A stretch of 6,863 bases of DNA from Bacteroidales bacterium (GTDB taxonomy: Bacteria > Bacteroidota > Bacteroidia > Bacteroidales > UBA7960): the NCBI GenBank assembly GCA_007120675.1, contig SKNE01000277.1:1-6863 (forward strand), given 5' to 3'. The position numbers and the translations under genes are program-made. Shown in pieces: positions 6,075 through 6,863 of this stretch. The notes below the pieces were generated by a model that was not told the origin of the DNA, searched no databases, and was given only the letters and a program-made list of their open reading frames with translations. Positions within the stretch are counted from its first letter, which is position 1; every line of letters begins with the position of its first letter.

Positions 6075-6863
6075 ATGGCTATACTTTTACGAAACGGCAC
6101 ATTCATCCATTGGGACAGCCTGGCGTTTGAAGCCAGCGACGTACTTGTGGAGGAGGGCCCGGAGGGTGGCATACACCTGTTGGGCAGGCCAGGTAAGGAT
6201 TTCGATACCAGTACTTACAAAGTGATTGACTGCAGCGGGAAACTGATCACCAAATCCTTTGCCGTAGGCCATCACCACGTCTACTCCGCACTGGCCAGGG
6301 GCATGCCGCCACCACCGAAAAAGCCGGGTAACTTTCGTGAGATACTCAACTACATCTGGTGGTCGCTGGACAAACAGCTGGATGAGGAAAGCATCCGCTA
6401 CAGTGCGCTGGTCACCGCCATGGCGGCAGCCAAAGCCGGGGCCACCTTCGTCATCGATCACCACGCTTCCCCCCATTGCATTGCCGGGTCGCTGGATATC
6501 ATTGCGGAAGCTTTCGAAGAGGTGGGCATAGGTCATCTGCTCTGCTACGAGGCCACCGACAGGGATGGCATGGAAAAGGCGCGGCAGGGACTTGAGGAGA
6601 CCGAGCGCTACCTTCAGAAGAGACAGGGACTGGTTGGGCTTCATGCTTCCTTTACGGTGGGACCGGAGACCATGAAGGACGCTGTCAACATCATGCATAA
6701 ATACGACAGCGGCATACACATGCACGTGGCTGAGGACAAGTATGACCAGGAGCACTGTTTACAGACCTATTACCAGCAGGTGGTGCAGCGACTGAACGAA
6801 GCCGGCGTGCTGGACTCACCAAAGACGATACTGGTGCACGGCCTCCACCTGGATGCCTCGGAG
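6075..6863 (+). CDS. ssnA: SsnA-like amidohydrolase, 3'-truncated by the window
   Basis: The frame runs from ATG 6075 without a stop to the last base, giving the first 263 residues of a protein that would normally be about 440. It belongs to the metal-dependent amidohydrolase superfamily (guanine deaminase/chlorohydrolase branch). The first ~60 residues form the small beta-sandwich domain. The HxH metal motif is His66-x-His68 in GHHHVYS. HMHVAED provides His215, His217 and the catalytic-type Glu220. LVHGLHLD provides His255, the expected further metal ligand. The final Asp lies beyond the window. Segments IWWSLD, DEES, IDHHASP and CYEATDR match, in order and spacing, what I recall of E. coli SsnA, and set it apart from generic amidohydrolases. 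SsnA's substrate is not firmly established; the gene travels with selenium-linked xanthine dehydrogenase clusters, where deamination or ring opening of a purine-derived compound is plausible. It sits 49 nt after the hydroxylase gene and may have its own promoter. Confidence 0.85.
   Translation, partial: MAILLRNGTFIHWDSLAFEASDVLVEEGPEGGIHLLGRPGKDFDTSTYKVIDCSGKLITKSFAVGHHHVYSALARGMPPPPKKPGNFREILNYIWWSLDKQLDEESIRYSALVTAMAAAKAGATFVIDHHASPHCIAGSLDIIAEAFEEVGIGHLLCYEATDRDGMEKARQGLEETERYLQKRQGLVGLHASFTVGPETMKDAVNIMHKYDSGIHMHVAEDKYDQEHCLQTYYQQVVQRLNEAGVLDSPKTILVHGLHLDASE

Noticed and set aside
6087..6755. A 222-codon minus-strand open frame opposite the SsnA-like gene
   Set aside because: The plus-strand frame carries the ordered amidohydrolase motifs through to the window edge; the antisense frame has none.

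Overview
The window looks like a GC-rich member of the Bacteroidota. Two A/T-rich gaps carry exact matches to the Bacteroidota -7 promoter element (TAnnTTTG). The first gene is an outer-membrane beta-barrel type I associate with this phylum, and strong Shine-Dalgarno sites are scarce. I cannot name a genus. No tRNA, rRNA, CRISPR array, insertion sequence or integrase is visible.

Layout: (1) positions 1-1107, plus strand, are the 3' part of a beta-barrel protein of unknown function whose start lies upstream of the window. (2) Positions 1104-2039, minus strand, encode an exported alpha/beta hydrolase. It is convergent with gene 1 and the two stop codons interlock. (3) About 2040-2166 is a short divergent promoter region. 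(4) From 2167 to the right edge, three plus-strand genes follow closely: a fold-type II PLP enzyme of the threonine synthase family with an N-terminal zinc ribbon, a fused [2Fe-2S]/molybdopterin hydroxylase of the selenium-dependent xanthine dehydrogenase (XdhD-like) type, and the first 263 codons of an SsnA-like amidohydrolase that continues past the window.

The three-gene block is the main biology here. XdhD-like hydroxylase, SsnA and a PLP lyase (YgeX) occur together in the ygeW-ygeX-ygeY-ygfK-ssnA-xdhD type clusters of enterobacteria and anaerobic Firmicutes. Those clusters are linked to selenium-dependent molybdenum hydroxylases and anaerobic purine/urate breakdown. This window appears to be the left end of a Bacteroidota version. 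A zinc-ribbon threonine synthase-like protein occupies the place where a diaminopropionate ammonia-lyase would be expected. The hydroxylase would oxidise a purine-type ring, the amidohydrolase would deaminate or open a ring, and the PLP enzyme would process an amino-acid-like fragment. This flow is inference from family membership and context. The FAD subunit, the YgfK-like reductase, the carbamoyltransferase and the YgeY peptidase are not in the window and would be expected downstream if the reading is right. The two left-hand genes have no evident link to this pathway.
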